Below are positions 35,939 to 43,755 of a stretch of 64,000 nt of DNA, piece after piece. A model generated the notes under the pieces. The model was given only the letters and a program-made list of their open reading frames with translations, made no database searches and was not told the DNA's origin. The stretch comes from Pedobacter duraquae. GTDB taxonomy: Bacteria; Bacteroidota; Bacteroidia; Sphingobacteriales; Sphingobacteriaceae. The stretch is taken from assembly GCF_004362245.1 (NCBI RefSeq), contig NZ_SNWM01000002.1, positions 806,001-870,000 of the forward strand. The letters run 5' to 3'. Both the position numbers and the translations under genes were made by a program. Positions within the stretch are counted from its first letter, which is position 1. Each line of letters begins with the position of its first letter.

Positions 35939-36844
35939 ATGATAGCAGCAGCAATAGATTTAGGAACAAATACCTTCCACCTCATCATCGCCAAAAGTGA
36001 TGGCGGAGAACGTGGAGAACCAGAAATCTTATTTAAAACCAACCTACCGGTACGATTGGGGGAAGCCCGGATCAATCAGCAGGAAATTATACCAGCAGCC
36101 TTCGAAAGAGGGCTTCTGGCTTTAGAAGGCTTTGCAGAAGAAATCAAAAAGCACAATGTTGATGCAGTTAAGGCAGTGGCAACCGCTGCAGTGCGTAGCG
36201 CTGCTAATGGACAAGCCTTTGTTGATGCTGCTAAAGATCGCGCAGGTATCACTATAGAAATTATCAGTGGCGAGGAAGAAGCAGCTTATATATTTAAAGG
36301 TGTTGAAGCCACAGGTCTTGTTACCGACTGCAGCCTCATTATGGATATTGGCGGTGGAAGTACAGAATTCATTATCTGTAAACCAGGGGAAGTGCTTTGG
36401 AAACACAGTTACAACATTGGGGCAGCCCGGCTGATGCAGGGTTTCTTCAAGTCAGATCCCCTATCAGCCGAAGAAAAAGAAGCGATCATCAAACATCTGG
36501 ATACTGAACTTCCCGAGCTATTTAAACAATGTGCAAAATGGCAACCTCAGTTATTAATAGGATCGGCCGGAGCCTTTGAAAGCTATGCGGCTATGCTCAA
36601 CCCAGGTAACCACAATGCCAGCATAGCCATTACTCCATTCCGTACGTTGGCGGATAAATTGTTTAAGTCTACCCATGATGAACGCACGAAAATGGAAGGA
36701 CTGATTCCCTTAAGAGTAGATATGATTGTTATGGCAGCATTGCTTACTAATTATGTACTGGATCATGCAGGCATTCCCGAGCTTAAGCTTTCTACATACG
36801 ACCTTAAAATTGGCGTGCTGTATAGTTTATTAAAGTGCAGCTAA
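35939..36844 (+). CDS. Ppx/GppA-type exopolyphosphatase
   Basis: This is an actin-fold (ASKHA) phosphatase acting on polyphosphate or pppGpp. The first phosphate loop reads AAIDLGTNTFHLIIAK (canonical DxGSNSxxL), GEEEAAYIF follows, and the second phosphate loop IMDIGGGSTEFI is intact. At 301 residues it has only the two N-terminal domains of the family and lacks the C-terminal HD-like domain of E. coli Ppx. Which of the two substrates it uses cannot be told. Its 3' end overlaps maf (minus strand) by 15 bp. Confidence 0.9.
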   Translation: MIAAAIDLGTNTFHLIIAKSDGGERGEPEILFKTNLPVRLGEARINQQEIIPAAFERGLLALEGFAEEIKKHNVDAVKAVATAAVRSAANGQAFVDAAKDRAGITIEIISGEEEAAYIFKGVEATGLVTDCSLIMDIGGGSTEFIICKPGEVLWKHSYNIGAARLMQGFFKSDPLSAEEKEAIIKHLDTELPELFKQCAKWQPQLLIGSAGAFESYAAMLNPGNHNASIAITPFRTLADKLFKSTHDERTKMEGLIPLRVDMIVMAALLTNYVLDHAGIPELKLSTYDLKIGVLYSLLKCS

Positions 36845-37399
36845 AGCGTTATACAATTTTTCTGTTGGTAGACCCATTACATTGGTATAAGAACCTTCAA
36901 TTTTGGAAATGGCAACCATGCCCAGCCAATCCTGGATTCCGTAGGAGCCAGCTTTATCAAAAGGTTTATAATGTAGAATATAGTAGTCGATTTGTTCAGC
37001 ACTTAAGGGCTTAAAAGTAACCGAAGTACGGTCATAGAAAGTAGAAACCTGATCATGCATGGCTAAACTCACCCCGGTGTATACTTCGTGCGTAGTATTT
37101 GACAATTTCATCAACATTTCTTTCGCATGTTCAGCGTCACGTGGTTTACCGAGGATTTCTCCATTCAACGCAACAATAGTATCGGCCGTGATAACCAATG
37201 CTTCGAGCTTATCGTCCATAAATGCCCTCGCTTTTTTCTCACTGATGTACAATGCGATTTCATGTGGCGCTAGTCCTTCCGGATAGCTTTCATCAACATC
37301 CTTTAACATCACTTCAAAGTCAAGATCCATTAAGGTCAGCAGTTCCTGACGACGTGGCGATTTTGAGGCTAATAGGATTGGGAACTTCAGGTTAAGCAT
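36830..37399 (-). CDS. maf: Maf family nucleotide pyrophosphatase
   Basis: House-cleaning enzyme that hydrolyses non-canonical or dTTP/UTP/CTP-type nucleoside triphosphates. The N-terminal signature ILASKSPRRQELL is complete, and ITADTIVALNGEILGKPRD carries the catalytic aspartates. The 189-residue length is typical of the YhdE/YceF families. It is followed on its 3' side by a 15-bp overlap with the opposite-strand ppx end and starts after a strong terminator belonging to the upstream gene. Confidence 0.93.
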   Translation of the reverse strand: MLNLKFPILLASKSPRRQELLTLMDLDFEVMLKDVDESYPEGLAPHEIALYISEKKARAFMDDKLEALVITADTIVALNGEILGKPRDAEHAKEMLMKLSNTTHEVYTGVSLAMHDQVSTFYDRTSVTFKPLSAEQIDYYILHYKPFDKAGSYGIQDWLGMVAISKIEGSYTNVMGLPTEKLYNALAAL

Positions 37400-37416
37400 A
37401 ATTAAAATTTTCGCTA

Positions 37417-37454
37417 AAATAATAAAAGCGGCCCTAAAGCCGCTTTTATTATTT
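37417..37454 (-). terminator. terminator after the small exported protein
   Basis: A perfect 16-bp inverted repeat AAATAATAAAAGCGGC / GCCGCTTTTATTATTT around a 6-nt loop, followed by AT-rich sequence. It lies just beyond the stop at 37470. Confidence 0.85.
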
Positions 37455-37469
37455 GATTATTGATGGAAA

Positions 37470-37862
37470 TTATTTTCCACCACCATTAGGGCCACCGCCT
37501 CTGTTTTGCATAGCTGCTTTTCTTTCTTCTTTGTAAGCTTCGAATGCTTTTTTCTGATCGTCAGTTAACAAAGCTTCAACTTTTTTCTCAGTTTCACCTT
37601 GAATTTTCATCATACCAGCACGCATAGCTTCTCTGTCGTCACCTGCAGCTTCACGAGCTTTAGTCTGTGCAGCACTCTGCTCAACATACAATGCAGTAAC
37701 TTTCGTTTTCTGATCGTCAGTCAATTTCAACTTCTCAGTCAACTGATCAACCATTCTCTTAGCACGCTCTTCAGGAGTTCCTTGAGGACGACCACCACCT
37801 TGTGCATTTGCAAATGTTATTACACTGAATAACAACGCGCAGATCATAAATACTTTTTTCAT
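37470..37862 (-). CDS. small exported helix-rich protein (Spy/CpxP-like, DUF4890 type)
   Basis: A 130-residue protein with a clear signal peptide (MKKVFMICALLFSVITFANA) and a mature part of helical repeats rich in Lys, Glu and Ala: LTEKLKLTDDQKTKV and LTDDQKKAF resemble the LTxxQ motifs of Spy-like periplasmic chaperones. Gly-rich N- and C-terminal ends (QGGGRPQG, GGGPNGGGK) flank it. It may buffer misfolded periplasmic proteins or metals, but this is inference from family likeness. It is a monocistronic unit with its own terminator. Confidence 0.82.
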   Translation of the reverse strand: MKKVFMICALLFSVITFANAQGGGRPQGTPEERAKRMVDQLTEKLKLTDDQKTKVTALYVEQSAAQTKAREAAGDDREAMRAGMMKIQGETEKKVEALLTDDQKKAFEAYKEERKAAMQNRGGGPNGGGK

Positions 37863-37971
37863 TTGTTTTGAATTTAATGGTTTTGTAACCTTGTTTAGTA
37901 TCGATTAGAGATACAAATTAGCAATAGGTTTAATACCATTAAGTAACTTAATTGTTGCAGAGAAGAAAAGC

Positions 37972-38508
37972 TTATTTACCTGAGTCTACTGCCGAAGGAT
38001 TGGGATCAAACCAGGTACCCTGGATCTTCATTACTTTTTCAATAACGTCCCTCACAGCAGTTTTACCGCCTGCAAAGGGAGAAACATAGGTAGAGATCGC
38101 TTTGATCTCTTCTACCGCATCTGCAGGACAAGTAGGGAGACCTACCAGCTTCATGACATTAAAATCAGGGATGTCATCCCCCATATATAGCACCTGATCC
38201 TTACGGATTTGATGTGTTTCAAGTAGCTGCAGATAAACTGCTACCTTATCAGAAACACCGAGGTTGATATGTTGAATACCTAACCCCTCAAAACGCTTTT
38301 GCATGGCTTTCCCATTGCCGCCAGAGATGATGCAAACGATATAACCTTTTTTTACGGCCAGCTGCAAAGCATAGCCATCTTTAATATTAAAAGTACGCAG
38401 CAGCTCCAGGGTTCCGTTATTTTCAATGGCCAGCGCATCACCAGTTGTGAGCACACCATCCACATCGAAAATAAACGTCGTAATATCCTTAAGCTGCTGC
38501 AAAAACAT
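37972..38508 (-). CDS. kdsC: HAD phosphatase, KdsC-like
   Basis: The 178-residue protein is a cap-less HAD of the KdsC type. Motif I is FDVDGVLTTG, motif II is IISGGNG and motif IV is YMGDDIPDFNVM. KdsC removes phosphate from 3-deoxy-D-manno-octulosonate 8-phosphate in lipopolysaccharide core synthesis. The gene starts on the last base of the iscX stop codon. KdsC-like, DUF2520 and Maf genes are often close together in Bacteroidota as I recall; here fdx-iscX lies between DUF2520 and kdsC. Homologues acting on other substrates are known. Confidence 0.87.
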   Translation of the reverse strand: MFLQQLKDITTFIFDVDGVLTTGDALAIENNGTLELLRTFNIKDGYALQLAVKKGYIVCIISGGNGKAMQKRFEGLGIQHINLGVSDKVAVYLQLLETHQIRKDQVLYMGDDIPDFNVMKLVGLPTCPADAVEEIKAISTYVSPFAGGKTAVRDVIEKVMKIQGTWFDPNPSAVDSGK

Positions 38509-38753
38509 TAGTCCTGGTTATCTCTCCATTCGTAAACCCAGGCCGACTGGATTTGCTCCAAATGGCCTTCAGTACTTTCTTCGCGGGTACCTTTAAAATT
38601 AGGTAGTGTTAAAACCCATTCCAGCAGTTCTGTAAAACGGATTCTGTAGATCTTTGCTTCGTTAAACTCAGCGCCGAACTTTTCATAAAGCTCCTGGGCG
38701 ATATCTTCATGATCATTCCAGTGTATCGGGAGGGCAAATTTATCTTGTATCAT
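38508..38753 (-). CDS. iscX: Fe-S cluster assembly protein IscX
   Basis: The 81-residue acidic protein matches IscX/YfhJ: IHWNDHEDIAQELYEKFG near the N-terminus, YRIRFTELLEWVLTLPNF and a C-terminal ILxxWxxE-like QIQSAWVYEWRD. In E. coli IscX binds IscS and iron and is the last gene of the isc operon, directly after fdx. Here it is 18 bp after a 2Fe-2S ferredoxin gene, preserving the fdx-iscX pair, and overlaps kdsC by one base. I recall IscX as more usual in proteobacteria, so its presence in this lineage deserves checking. Confidence 0.9.
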   Translation of the reverse strand: MIQDKFALPIHWNDHEDIAQELYEKFGAEFNEAKIYRIRFTELLEWVLTLPNFKGTREESTEGHLEQIQSAWVYEWRDNQD

Positions 38754-38771
38754 ACAATGTCTTATAGTGGT

Positions 38772-39104
38772 TTAGTGTCCAAGGAATTCTGACTGGTCTG
38801 GAATAGTAACCTGGATATCTCCGTTGATTACTACACACTGGCAGCCTAATCTTGATGTAATACGCGGACGAACTGCCCTGTCAATAAAATCTTCTTCTTT
38901 ATCAGAAATATCCTGGATGTTATCCATCCCTTTGGTTACATATACATGGCAGGTACTGCATCCGCAAACGCCGCCGCAGTTATGCTGTAATTCTATGCCG
39001 TTATCAAGACAAACGTCCAGAACCGATTCACCACCAGCAATAGGTAGTTCTACAGGCTCTTTTCCTTTTTCCTCAAAATTTATTGTTAATTTATAAATGC
39101 TCAT
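38772..39104 (-). CDS. fdx: 2Fe-2S ferredoxin, ISC/adrenodoxin type
   Basis: Cysteines in CGGVCGCSTCHVYV and a final one in LGCQC form the adrenodoxin-type 2Fe-2S site (CxxxxCxxC...C). This type supplies electrons for Fe-S cluster assembly. I start it at ATG 39104 (MSIYKLTI, 110 residues) rather than at ATG 39116 in the same frame, because the TATTTTTG promoter box ends at 39114 and would overlap the earlier codon. The gene sits between DUF2520 and iscX. Confidence 0.92.
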   Translation of the reverse strand: MSIYKLTINFEEKGKEPVELPIAGGESVLDVCLDNGIELQHNCGGVCGCSTCHVYVTKGMDNIQDISDKEEDFIDRAVRPRITSRLGCQCVVINGDIQVTIPDQSEFLGH

Positions 39105-39113
39105 AATTGTGTT

Positions 39114-39121
39114 CAAAAATA
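39114..39121 (-). promoter_or_regulatory. -7 box TATTTTTG upstream of fdx
   Basis: Perfect TAnnTTTG on the minus strand ending 9 bp before the preferred fdx ATG. No convincing -33 TTTG is seen. It supports the shorter fdx start. Confidence 0.4.
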
Positions 39122-39143
39122 AGAAGCAAAACTCGCAATCACG

Positions 39144-39905
39144 CTATATATGTGTGTTTTTAATGTTTTTGCTCACGCTTTCATATATATCCTGCCATAC
39201 AGGATGATTAGTCAGCAAGCCCATGTGGCGTTGCATCGTTTTTTCATCTCCACGCACTGCTGGTCCGGTCTGCACTGCGGCGGGGTTGGCATGCTGCACC
39301 TTTAGTGCCGTTTCAAGAATTAAAGGCCTTAACAGGTCAAAGCTTAAATCATGTTCCGCCACGAGCTCCTGACCAACCTGGTATAGATAATTGGGGAAAT
39401 TGCATACAAATACAGCCGCTACATGTAATACTTTTCGCTCAGCGCTGCTAATCTTAAATACAGCTGTACTTAACTGCTTAGCAATATTGTCCAGTTTTAA
39501 ATAATCACCATCATCAGCCGATTCCAAACATAAAGGAACCTTCGAGAAATCCAGTGCCTGCGTTTTAGAAAAAGTTTGCAAAGGATAAAGAACACCTGAA
39601 TGGACGATATCCTGCAAAATGGCTAAATCCGTAGCACCAGAAGTGTGGACAACCAATCCATCAAGCCCTTTTAGTTGCCCTGCAACCGACGCAATAGCAT
39701 CATCTTTTACCGAGATAACATACAGATCAGCATCCCGATCAATCAAATCAAGATCAGCAAGTGCAGCCGCCCCAACCTTTTCGGCCAAAGCATTCGCATT
39801 TTCAAGCGTATAACTCCATACCTGCACAACCTGCATGTCCGCAGCTATAAAAGCCTGCGCCAGATGTGTTGCAACATTGCCCGATCCCAGCAATACAACC
39901 CTCAT
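39144..39905 (-). CDS. Rossmann-like/DUF2520 protein (ketopantoate-reductase-like fold)
   Basis: The 253-residue protein has an N-terminal Rossmann NADP-type domain (MRVVLLGSGNVATHLAQAF, GxGxxAxH-like) and a C-terminal all-helical DUF2520 domain. The substrate is unknown to me. The start is placed at ATG 39905, overlapping the ccmF stop by one base; a longer frame would run into ccmF. A link to the kdsC-maf neighbourhood is suggested by shared gene context in Bacteroidota, but is inference. Confidence 0.88.
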   Translation of the reverse strand: MRVVLLGSGNVATHLAQAFIAADMQVVQVWSYTLENANALAEKVGAAALADLDLIDRDADLYVISVKDDAIASVAGQLKGLDGLVVHTSGATDLAILQDIVHSGVLYPLQTFSKTQALDFSKVPLCLESADDGDYLKLDNIAKQLSTAVFKISSAERKVLHVAAVFVCNFPNYLYQVGQELVAEHDLSFDLLRPLILETALKVQHANPAAVQTGPAVRGDEKTMQRHMGLLTNHPVWQDIYESVSKNIKNTHI

Positions 39906-42373
39906 TATGCAGTTTTTATTTCTCTTTTTCTGCGTACAATAGAAATCAGGAAGCCGATCACCATCACAATCGTACCTACCCAATACAAGTTGATGTACGG
40001 AAATTCGATAGATTTAAATACTACCCAATCCTTAGCCTGCTGTGGTTTCTCGTACACCTGAAGTTCAGCCTTATTTTGTTCAGGAAGGATCTTGGTAAAT
40101 CTCACCCTTAAACCAAGCTCATCGATGTTCCTCGCAAAGTCAAATGTGTTGTTTCCTTTCACTAAAAAGATCGGTTCCGTTTTAAAGATCCTGCCATCCA
40201 GGTTAACCTCCAATGGCATCCCTACAGCAACATCATTTGGTGCCAGCACCAATTGCTTAGCCGTTGGTTTTAAGTTTAATGCTTTAACAGTAATGATACC
40301 ACTGCTGGTGTGGATAGTATCCCCTTCTTTAACATTCAGGATTCTTGGCGCCTTGTAGTTCTCAGCTTCAGAATGCCCCTCGTGATCAGCATGCTCTTCT
40401 TTTGATTCAGGAGCACTTGTGATGTGGGTATAAATATCGTGTGTAATATAATGTTTCGTATCAGGAGAAGCAATCAGCCCCATCTTCTCATTCACCTGTA
40501 CATGTGGGTTCAATTCAAAGTCGTCAGTTACCTTACCACTTTTAGGGTCGATAACCTTAAAGTTGATCTTGTAATACGTATTCGGTGCTATTGTAGTATC
40601 ACTGATATAAGTTACCGTATATTTACCCATTTTCTTAGGTTCATTACGGTACAATACCATATTCTCTCCAGGTTTTTCTGCCTTCTCGAAATCCTTAACA
40701 GGGATGAAGTTACTTGCATTTAATGAGATCGGCCTGCTTGTTGCAGCAGCAACAAGTGCACCTAACAGCAATAATGCAAAACCGATATGTGCAACCGCGG
40801 CACCTGCAAGTTTACCTTTTTTACCCACACCAAAGCTCAATAACCTGGCGTTAGATAATACGGCAAAAATACAGCTGAATGTTAACAGGATATACATCAG
40901 ATTACCATATACATCGGCAATCCATACAAAAACCGCAGTAATTACCACAGCAAAAACAATAGAGGCGATCAGACTTACATAAAACTTACGCGGGTCAGTT
41001 CTCTTATATTTAAGGAACTGAGAAAAACCAGATATCACCGTAATCAGGATGGCAAATGGTGCCTGCCATTGGTTATAATATTTTATCGCATCAATTGGTG
41101 GAGCGAAGTTGGTACCGAAAGCTTTATTGAATACAGGAACAGACGTTGTAAAGATAACCTGTATACAGGCTACAGTAACAACCAGCGCACCAATAAACAT
41201 CCAGAACTCACGTGAGTAAGTTTCCTCATCTTTATTTGTAATAGGCAATTCTTTCCATCTGCTAATCAGCAGATAAACTGGGATAGCCAGGAACACTACG
41301 TTATACAGGATGAGGTGACCAAACATACCAAGATCTGTAAATGAGTGTACCGATGTTTCGCCAAGAATTCCAGATCTGGTCAGGAATGAAGCATATAATA
41401 CCAGGATGAAACTGAGCAGTACAAGTGCAATGGCAGTAAAGAAAGCATGCCCGGTGTTTCTAAAAGCAATCATCACATGGACACCGCCAATCAGCATGAG
41501 CCATGGAATCAAAGAAGCGTTTTCAACCGGATCCCATGCCCAGAAACCACCAAAATTAAGTGCTTCGTAAGCCCAGAAAGAACCCATGATAATACCAGTT
41601 CCCAATACCATTACAGCAAAAAGCGCCCATGGCATCGCAGGCTTAAACCACTCTTTATATCTTCGCTCTGCTAAACCAGCAACGGCATAAGCAAAAGGAA
41701 CAACCATACTGGCAAATCCAAGGAATAATGTTGGTGGGTGAATTACCATCCAGTAGTTCTGTAACAACGGATTTAAACCACGCCCATCAGTAATAAATTT
41801 CAGGTAATTTTTATAATTCTCAGGATCAGCAAAAACAACAGGAGCCATATCCTTCAGGTTAATCGCTTCGCGCAATAAGATGAATGGAGAACTGCCTATA
41901 CGCTCGCCAAAGATGCTTACGCCAAGCAACATGGACGTTAAGAAGACCTGCGAGAAGGCCACAACAGTCATTACACCATTTTCCCAGCTTTTTGCTTTCC
42001 AGATCAGGATAGCACCTAATAGTGACTGCCAGAATGCCCATAACCAGAAACTTCCCTCCTGTCCTTCCCAGAAAGCCGACACAATATAGTATACCGGAAG
42101 GGCTTTTGAAGAGTGGAAATAAACATAGTAGTATTCGTTATAATGGTTTAAGATCAGATAAAATAAAGTAGCCCCGATTCCGATTACACTTGCCCAGTTG
42201 GTCAGGAAGCCAATACGGCCAAGGATTTGCCACGACCTGTCTTCCAGGTTTTTGTTTTTTGCTGCAAAGAAATAGGCTATTGCAGACAACACCGAAGCGG
42301 CAAAGGCTAAAACAATAAAGAACTGTCCGATTTTACCCGGGAGGAGGGTTTCTCCATAAAATTGTGTATCCAT
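39905..42373 (-). CDS. ccmF: heme lyase CcmF/CcsA-type cytochrome c biogenesis protein
   Basis: The 822-residue polytopic protein has more than a dozen membrane helices. The heme-handling WWD-type motif is GGFWAWDPVENASLIPW at about residues 268-284. A large soluble extracytoplasmic region with a His-rich stretch (ESKEEHADHEGHSEAEN) precedes the last transmembrane helix. CcmF transfers heme from CcmE to apocytochrome c. The protein is longer than E. coli CcmF because of this C-terminal region. It is 4 bp downstream of ccmE and its end overlaps DUF2520 by one base. Confidence 0.93.
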   Translation of the reverse strand: MDTQFYGETLLPGKIGQFFIVLAFAASVLSAIAYFFAAKNKNLEDRSWQILGRIGFLTNWASVIGIGATLFYLILNHYNEYYYVYFHSSKALPVYYIVSAFWEGQEGSFWLWAFWQSLLGAILIWKAKSWENGVMTVVAFSQVFLTSMLLGVSIFGERIGSSPFILLREAINLKDMAPVVFADPENYKNYLKFITDGRGLNPLLQNYWMVIHPPTLFLGFASMVVPFAYAVAGLAERRYKEWFKPAMPWALFAVMVLGTGIIMGSFWAYEALNFGGFWAWDPVENASLIPWLMLIGGVHVMIAFRNTGHAFFTAIALVLLSFILVLYASFLTRSGILGETSVHSFTDLGMFGHLILYNVVFLAIPVYLLISRWKELPITNKDEETYSREFWMFIGALVVTVACIQVIFTTSVPVFNKAFGTNFAPPIDAIKYYNQWQAPFAILITVISGFSQFLKYKRTDPRKFYVSLIASIVFAVVITAVFVWIADVYGNLMYILLTFSCIFAVLSNARLLSFGVGKKGKLAGAAVAHIGFALLLLGALVAAATSRPISLNASNFIPVKDFEKAEKPGENMVLYRNEPKKMGKYTVTYISDTTIAPNTYYKINFKVIDPKSGKVTDDFELNPHVQVNEKMGLIASPDTKHYITHDIYTHITSAPESKEEHADHEGHSEAENYKAPRILNVKEGDTIHTSSGIITVKALNLKPTAKQLVLAPNDVAVGMPLEVNLDGRIFKTEPIFLVKGNNTFDFARNIDELGLRVRFTKILPEQNKAELQVYEKPQQAKDWVVFKSIEFPYINLYWVGTIVMVIGFLISIVRRKREIKTA

Positions 42374-42377
42374 TAAA

Positions 42378-42788
42378 CTAGTTGTATTGTTTTACTTTAC
42401 CGTCCTGCTTCACTTCCACAAGATTATCGTTGTATTTAGAAGGGCATTTCATCAGGATCTTGGATGCATAAAAGGTTCCATCATCCATCTTTCCAATGAG
42501 TACCAGCTTCTCTGATTTTTCAAAATCCTGAGGCTTAGTGCCATTATACACTACCTTTTTCACATCGCCTTTGGCATCTTTCATGAAAAAAGAAAAATGA
42601 TTGGCATCTTTTTGTGCATCATAGAACATTCCTTTAGATTTCTCCCAGAAGCCCATCACATGAAATTCCCGTGATTCTTTGGCGGCCTCGTTAAAGGTGG
42701 AGTAATTACTGGTATCAGCATTCAGGCTTACCAGGAAGCAAACACAAATGGCTATCGTAATCAATCCTATAATGGCACTTTTTTTCAT
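42378..42788 (-). CDS. ccmE: heme chaperone CcmE, CxxxY variant
   Basis: The 136-residue protein has one N-terminal membrane helix and the OB-fold heme chaperone domain. In most bacteria the heme is bound covalently by a histidine in HxxxY. Here the motif is C115-P-S-K-Y119, the cysteine variant described for archaea and some deltaproteobacteria (System I*). Start ATG 42788 gives a clean membrane anchor and lies 28 bp after a TATCTTTG promoter box; a longer frame upstream has no support. ccmF follows 4 bp later. Confidence 0.92.
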   Translation of the reverse strand: MKKSAIIGLITIAICVCFLVSLNADTSNYSTFNEAAKESREFHVMGFWEKSKGMFYDAQKDANHFSFFMKDAKGDVKKVVYNGTKPQDFEKSEKLVLIGKMDDGTFYASKILMKCPSKYNDNLVEVKQDGKVKQYN

Positions 42789-42816
42789 TTTAATATACAG
42801 GTTTAAAAGAACGGTA

Positions 42817-42824
42817 CAAAGATA
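42817..42824 (-). promoter_or_regulatory. -7 box TATCTTTG upstream of ccmE
   Basis: Perfect TAnnTTTG on the minus strand 28 bp before the ccmE ATG. TTTG at 42840-42843 lies 15 bp upstream, closer than the usual spacing. It suggests ccmE-ccmF and the following genes form their own transcript. Confidence 0.45.
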
Positions 42825-42952
42825 AAAAATATAAGTGCGCAAACGGTTTTGCCTAAGTTCAATTCGCTTAGATGACATTCCGTTGATAGTTCTCTGACAA
42901 AAAATAAACATTGCCAGATGTACGTTACAACATCTAATGGAAGAAAAGAAAA

Positions 42953-43630
42953 TTACTTAAGATATTCAGACTTAATCAGACCTGGAAAAGCAGCACGCAA
43001 CTTCAAAATTTTAGGCTTTGAGACATTTCTGATGTAAGGATTCCAGAGATTCCGCGGATAATAATCCTGATGCTCCATTTCTGCAGGATAAAAGGCTTTG
43101 AACGGGACAACTTCCGTAGCAATCGGCTCCGGATAATGCTTGCTGGCATTTACTGTTTCGATTACACCGGAAATGCTGCGATATTCAGCAGGCGTTCTGT
43201 AAAAAGCAATAGACCGGTAATCAGGCCCTAAGTCTGGCCCCTGTCCGTCTACCTGCGTAGGATCATGTGCATAAAAAAATGCTGTAACCAGTTTTTCAAA
43301 GCTGATTACCTTAGGATCATAATAAACCTGTACAGCCTCGGCATGGCCTGTTCCCTTGGTTTGCACGGTTTCGTAGGTTGGATTGCTAGTTTCACCACCC
43401 GCATAGCCACTCAGCACCTTACGAACTCCCTTAAGCTCGATCATCGCCTCCTGTGTGGCCCAAAAACAACCACCAGCAAAATTGGCAACCTGCTCTCCTT
43501 TATCAGGAGCGGTTACCAGCACAAAGCCATCCTTACCTTCCAGATGTTGCGTATCGGAATTTGAACAGCCGCTCAACGCAATAATGGTGAGCAATAAAAA
43601 ACTAGCTATAAATTTATGAGGCCTTAACAT
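42953..43630 (-). CDS. msrA: peptide methionine sulfoxide reductase A, lipoprotein form
   Basis: Reduces methionine-S-sulfoxide in proteins. The catalytic cysteine is C55 in AGGCFWATQEAM. The N-terminus from ATG 43630 is a lipoprotein signal with lipobox LSGC22, so the mature 204-residue enzyme should be anchored to a membrane facing the periplasm. MsrA proteins of this kind protect envelope proteins from oxidants. A longer frame begins 17 codons upstream but destroys the signal. It is separate from gdhA, which has its own terminator. Confidence 0.93.
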   Translation of the reverse strand: MLRPHKFIASFLLLTIIALSGCSNSDTQHLEGKDGFVLVTAPDKGEQVANFAGGCFWATQEAMIELKGVRKVLSGYAGGETSNPTYETVQTKGTGHAEAVQVYYDPKVISFEKLVTAFFYAHDPTQVDGQGPDLGPDYRSIAFYRTPAEYRSISGVIETVNASKHYPEPIATEVVPFKAFYPAEMEHQDYYPRNLWNPYIRNVSKPKILKLRAAFPGLIKSEYLK

Positions 43631-43698
43631 ACACCAATATACGGAATTAAAGCGCACGAAATTCTGTGTATTCTTCAGCAAAAAGTCATAAACAAAAA

Positions 43699-43725
43699 AG
43701 CCTGCCCGGTATTTCCGGGCAGGCT
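43699..43725 (-). terminator. Rho-independent terminator of gdhA
   Basis: A perfect 11-bp stem AGCCTGCCCGG / CCGGGCAGGCT with a TATTT loop and a T-run on the minus strand, starting 31 bp below the gdhA stop. Confidence 0.95.
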
Positions 43726-43755
43726 CATGATATCAATAAAAATCAAAGGATCAGC

